This document shows positions 61,072 through 64,000 of a DNA stretch of 64,000 nt, in pieces. The notes beneath the pieces were generated by a model, which had not been told where the DNA came from, searched no databases, and saw only the letters and a program-made list of their open reading frames with translations. Source of the stretch: JAZMZS01 sp045120955 (GTDB lineage Bacteria > Bacillota > Clostridia > Oscillospirales > CAG-272); assembly GCA_045120955.1 (NCBI GenBank), contig JBGVFH010000010.1:17927-81926 (forward strand), written 5' to 3'. The translations under genes were made by a program, and so were the position numbers. Position 1 is the stretch's first letter, and every line of letters starts with the position of its first letter.

Positions 61072-61097
61072 GTATCCGCCGCAAAAGCGGCGGATAC
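61072..61097 (-). terminator. Hairpin abutting repeat copy 7
   Basis: GTATCCGCCGC-AAAA-GCGGCGGATAC; minus strand continues GCTTAATTTTTTG. The gene to the right is on the plus strand, so the hairpin belongs to the element rather than to a gene end. Confidence 0.5.
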
Positions 61098-61232
61098 AAA
61101 AAAGCGGCGGTGCGGTATGTATCTCTTACAACGTCCTGCATTTATGACTTCGGCATACCGACCGTAACGCACATTCTACAATATCAATATATGGTTTGTT
61201 TTCAAAGTCGTGAAAAAGAAAGGAAAACTTTT

Positions 61233-61874
61233 ATGGCAATTATTTCACCTTCACTTCTTGCCGCAGACTTCGGTGCTCTGCGTGACGAGGTAAACAGCAT
61301 CAGTAAAGCAAAAGCAGAGTGGCTGCACCTTGACGTAATGGACGGCTCATTCGTTCCGAACATTTCCTTCGGTGCGCCCGTGATAAAGGCACTTCGTCCT
61401 CATACGGATATTTTTTTCGATGTTCACCTAATGATAGAAGAGCCGATCAGATACATAGATGATTTTGTCGATGCGGGCGCTGATATGATAACATTTCATA
61501 TCGAAGCCGCAAGCAACATCAACGCCACAATAGAAAAAATACGCTCTGCGGGCAAAAAGGTCGGTGTCTCGATAAAACCGAAAACCCCCGTCAGCGCTTT
61601 GAGCGATTGTATAAAAGATGTGGACATGGTACTCGTAATGACAGTCGAGCCCGGATTTGGCGGTCAGAAATTTATGGCGGATATGCTGCCGAAGCTAAAG
61701 GAGCTTTCACAAATACGTAAAGAGCAAAAGCTCTCTTTCCTTATTCAGGTCGACGGCGGTATAAATGCAGAAAATGCACACCTGTGTACCGACGCAGGCG
61801 CCGATGTGCTCGTTGCAGGCTCGTCCGTATTCGGATGCGCTGACCGCACGTCTGCTGTAGCGGCTTTGAGATAA
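61233..61874 (+). CDS. rpe: Ribulose-phosphate 3-epimerase
   Basis: Interconverts ribulose 5-phosphate and xylulose 5-phosphate. 213 residues from the ATG at 61233 (MAIISPSLLAADFG); the frame is open 80 codons upstream, through the repeats. Motifs HLDVMDG, DVHLMIEEP and MTVEPGFGGQ are intact. AAGGAAA upstream. Confidence 0.95.
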   Translation: MAIISPSLLAADFGALRDEVNSISKAKAEWLHLDVMDGSFVPNISFGAPVIKALRPHTDIFFDVHLMIEEPIRYIDDFVDAGADMITFHIEAASNINATIEKIRSAGKKVGVSIKPKTPVSALSDCIKDVDMVLVMTVEPGFGGQKFMADMLPKLKELSQIRKEQKLSFLIQVDGGINAENAHLCTDAGADVLVAGSSVFGCADRTSAVAALR

Positions 61875-61885
61875 CAGTATAGCTA

Positions 61886-61935
61886 TATATGTGACAGGGG
61901 AACTTTCCAAAAAAAGTTCCCCTGTCGCTTTTTAA
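61886..61935 (+). terminator. Terminator of rpe
   Basis: ACAGGGGAACTT pairs with AAGTTCCCCTGT, followed by CGCTTTTT. Confidence 0.85.
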
Positions 61936-61975
61936 AAGTCATTGACAAAGCATATATAAATATTTTTGAAAAAGG

Positions 61976-62010
61976 TGCGGGGAAAACCTTTTGCAAAAGG
62001 TTTTCCCCGC
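61976..62010 (-). terminator. Terminator of gdhA-linked transcript
   Basis: GCGGGGAAAACCTTTTGC pairs with GCAAAAGGTTTTCCCCGC; on the minus strand followed by ACCTTTTTC. Confidence 0.75.
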
Positions 62011-62031
62011 TTATATTCTCTACACCCCGTG

Positions 62032-62199
62032 TCAATCCCATGTGGTGGTATTTTGATCAAATTCAGCGTCGGTCTCCGACTCACACAAATAAAACGTCCT
62101 TTCGTAAAGCGGTTCATTCTCCTTGCGCTCTATCAGCATCTCGGGAGTCTGCTCTCTGAGATCCACACGAATTATATAGTCATCCGGTTCCTTTTTCAA
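62032..62199 (-). CDS. Small 55-residue protein, TTG start, downstream of gdhA
   Basis: TTG at 62199 with GGGGGAGG at good spacing. 55 acidic residues (first part MKKEPDDYIIRVDLREQ). No known family. Starts 18 bp past gdhA stop in the same direction and ends before a terminator, so it is probably cotranscribed. Confidence 0.7.
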   Translation of the reverse strand: MKKEPDDYIIRVDLREQTPEMLIERKENEPLYERTFYLCESETDAEFDQNTTTWD

Positions 62200-62217
62200 A
62201 ACACAACCTCCCCCAGC

Positions 62218-63552
62218 TTACACAATACCCTGTGCATTCATCGCATCAACTATCTTCTCAAAGCCGGCAATATTTGCGCCCGCTACGTAATTACCGTCAA
62301 GGTTATATTTCTTCGCTGCCGTATCAATACTGTGAAAAATACCGATCATGATATCTTTGAGCTTCTCATCGACCTTTTCAAATGACCAACTGAGTCTTTC
62401 GCTGTTCTGCGCCATTTCAAGCGCCGACGTCGCAACTCCGCCGGCATTGGCCGCTTTGCCTGGGAGAAAATACACGCCGTTCTTCTGCAAAAACTCTGTT
62501 GCAAGTATTGTAGTCGGCATATTTGCACCCTCCGCTACAGCCATAACACCGTTTTCGACCAGCATTTTTGCGTCCTCGAGGTCAAGCTCATTTTGAGTTG
62601 CGCAAGGAAGCGCAATATCCGCCTTGACACTCCACACGCTGCCTCCCTCATGATACTGCGAGTTTTGTCTGTATTTAACGTATTCGGTGAGTCTTTTCCG
62701 CTCAACCTCCTTTATTTTTTTGAGTACTGCAATGTCAATTCCCTCGGGGTCATACACCCAGCCGTCAGAATCCGAGCAGGTAATTGCCTCCGCTCCCATT
62801 TGCTCCGCTTTTTCTATGGCATATATCGCAACATTGCCCGAACCCGATACGGCGATTTTCTTTCCCTCGACCTTATGTCCGTTGCATTTGAGCATTTCCT
62901 CTACTATATACATCAGCCCATATCCCGTTGCTTCCGTTCTTACAAGAGAGCCGCCGTATGAAAGTCCCTTTCCCGTAAGCACACCCTCAAAAAGCCCCCT
63001 GAGCTTTTTATATTGACCGAACATATAACCTATTTCACGTGAGCCTGTGCCGATATCGCCGGCAGGAACATCGGTATCGGCGCCAATATACTTACACAGC
63101 TCACTCATAAAGCTCTGGCAAAATGCCATGATCTCTCTGTCAGATCTACCCTTGGGGTCAAAGTCCGACCCGCCCTTACCGCCGCCGATAGATAGACCCG
63201 TGAGTGCGTTTTTGAATATTTGCTCAAACCCCAAAAACTTGATTATGCCGAGATTTACGGAAGGATGCAATCTAAGCCCTCCTTTGTACGGACCTATCGC
63301 ACTGTTGAACTGGACACGGTAGCCTGTGTTTACATGAACCTGACCGTCATCGTCGATCCACGGCACACGGAACTTGATCTGCCTCTCGGGATTTACAAGT
63401 CTTTCAAGAAGAGCGTCACGCCTAAAGCTTGCTTCGTTTGCTTCCACTACTTGACGCAAAGAGTTGAGTACTTCCTCAACCGCCTGATGAAATTCGGGCT
63501 CAGCCGGATTTTCCCTGACAACACGTTCAATTACTTCATCTACATATGACAT
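62218..63552 (-). CDS. gdhA: NADP-type glutamate dehydrogenase
   Basis: Makes glutamate from ammonium and 2-oxoglutarate. 444 residues, hexameric family I. The catalytic lysine segment GGGKGGSDFDPKGRS, the nucleotide-binding SGSGNVAIYAIEKAEQMGA and the MAVAEGANMP loop are present. Small gene downstream in the same transcript. Confidence 0.97.
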   Translation of the reverse strand: MSYVDEVIERVVRENPAEPEFHQAVEEVLNSLRQVVEANEASFRRDALLERLVNPERQIKFRVPWIDDDGQVHVNTGYRVQFNSAIGPYKGGLRLHPSVNLGIIKFLGFEQIFKNALTGLSIGGGKGGSDFDPKGRSDREIMAFCQSFMSELCKYIGADTDVPAGDIGTGSREIGYMFGQYKKLRGLFEGVLTGKGLSYGGSLVRTEATGYGLMYIVEEMLKCNGHKVEGKKIAVSGSGNVAIYAIEKAEQMGAEAITCSDSDGWVYDPEGIDIAVLKKIKEVERKRLTEYVKYRQNSQYHEGGSVWSVKADIALPCATQNELDLEDAKMLVENGVMAVAEGANMPTTILATEFLQKNGVYFLPGKAANAGGVATSALEMAQNSERLSWSFEKVDEKLKDIMIGIFHSIDTAAKKYNLDGNYVAGANIAGFEKIVDAMNAQGIV

Positions 63553-63794
63553 TCTTTATCCTCCCTATATACCCAGAGAAAAATGCGCCGCAAACAGTTC
63601 TTTGTAAAAAGCGCCGTTTTTCTTTTATGCTATGCATTATATGCTGACAAAACAACATTTGCTAACATCTTTTATTTTTTAAAAAAACGCTTTTTGATAT
63701 ACCCATGAAAACACAAGAGCTCTGTCAAAAAAATTTCCTTTACTGTCTTATCTTGTCTAAAGAAAAAGCCATCTTGCCCTGCAAAAACAAAAAA
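63553..63794. other. Upstream region of gdhA
   Basis: No gene seen. On the minus strand a TATAAT about 90 bp before gdhA has only a weak -35, so the promoter is uncertain. Confidence 0.3.
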
Positions 63795-63900
63795 CGGGCA
63801 GCGCCCGCACCCATCCTCTCGCCTATCGTTATTTTTCTATTACGAAAGCACAGCCAAGGGGCGAGTGAGGATCCATGCATTTCCCTATGCGAAAATAAAA
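63795..63900 (+). repeat. Terminator-associated interspersed repeat, copy 8 (type B)
   Basis: AAAA-CGGGCAGCGCCCG, CACCCATCCTCTCGCCTATCG, GAGTGAGGATCCATGCATTTCCCTATGCGAAAATAAAA, then the next terminator hairpin. Confidence 0.8.
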
Positions 63901-63940
63901 GGACAGAAATTGCCTCATGCAATTTCTGTCCTTTTATTTT
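63897..63940 (-). terminator. Terminator of the gene at the right edge
   Basis: AAAAGGACAGAAATTGC pairs with GCAATTTCTGTCCTTTT, with tracts on both sides; minus-strand T-tract meets repeat copy 8. Confidence 0.85.
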
Positions 63941-63946
63941 CACTGT

Positions 63947-64000
63947 TTATTGTTCGATATAATCAACGATGTTCTTGTTGTCGGACATCTTTTGGCGCAG
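63947..64000 (-). CDS. C-terminal end of an unknown gene (partial)
   Basis: The last 17 codons of a minus-strand gene, ending ...KNIVDYIEQ before a stop at 63947 and a terminator. Too short to identify. Confidence 0.5.
   Translation of the reverse strand: MRQKMSDNKNIVDYIEQ

Noticed and set aside
60794..61141. Open frames translated from the interspersed repeats (IGNCKVTPRRLVELKK-like peptides)
   Set aside because: Type A and type B copies are open in different frames and the start positions vary, so the conservation is at the nucleotide level.

Overview
The window reads as a chromosomal segment of a strictly anaerobic, low-to-mid GC Firmicute of the class Clostridia, most likely a gut Oscillospiraceae/Ruminococcaceae member. 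Support: an IspH-S1 ribosomal protein fusion, a TIGR04086-type membrane protein next to yajC, a reverse rubrerythrin, a C_GCAxxG_C_C protein, a lipid-anchored serpin, MEP-pathway isoprenoid genes, strong GGAGG ribosome binding sites and sigma-A type promoters. A relative of [Eubacterium] siraeum, which is known for serpins, is possible but not shown.

Layout. 0.4-2.0 kb: minus-strand thiN-NUDIX-trxA operon. 2.1-9.3 kb: a polyglycerolphosphate (LTA) synthase-like enzyme (+), then aldose epimerase, alaS, a small membrane protein and yajC (-). 9.4-15.8 kb: plus-strand ppa, then rpiR-type regulator, BaiN-like flavoprotein, cmk, plsC, ispH-rpsA fusion and a tRNA-Leu(CAA). 15.9-19 kb: a repeat-rich gap, HAD phosphatase, C_GCAxxG_C_C protein and the serpin. 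19-28 kb: guaB, reverse rubrerythrin, a Na+:alanine/glycine symporter behind a glycine riboswitch with terminator, a DtxR/MntR regulator, and a heterodimeric ABC exporter. 28-33 kb (-): murD, methionine gamma-lyase-like protein, lipoprotein, cysteine desulfurase, rpsT. 33-37.3 kb (+): lipoprotein, an NhaC antiporter fused to a DnaJ-type Cys-rich domain, and an alpha/beta hydrolase lipoprotein. 38-53.9 kb: a complete minus-strand S10-spc-alpha ribosomal supercluster (rpsJ to rplQ with secY, adk, map, infA, rpoA). 54-57.8 kb (-): a leader ORF and attenuator-like terminator, a 951-residue secreted lectin/DNRLRE protein with a Cys/His C-terminal domain, a lipoprotein and a decayed copy of that lipoprotein. 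58-64 kb: DMT transporter, a small conserved-looking protein with ispD-ispF, rpe, a 55-codon TTG-start gene, gdhA, and the last codons of an unknown gene.

The most unusual signals are intergenic. At least eight copies of a roughly 105-bp element, all in one orientation, lie with their right end directly against the A-tract/hairpin of an intrinsic terminator and carry a second terminator-like palindrome at their left end; the palindromes co-vary between copies. One copy sits between a glycine-riboswitch terminator and its gene, two are in tandem, and one has a 240-bp insertion. Two arrays of short separated hairpins are also present. Other points for follow-up are infA with apparently no AUG/GUG/UUG start, the leader-ORF/attenuator arrangement with a dyad in its promoter spacer, and the possible effector/immunity-like layout at 54-57.6 kb.
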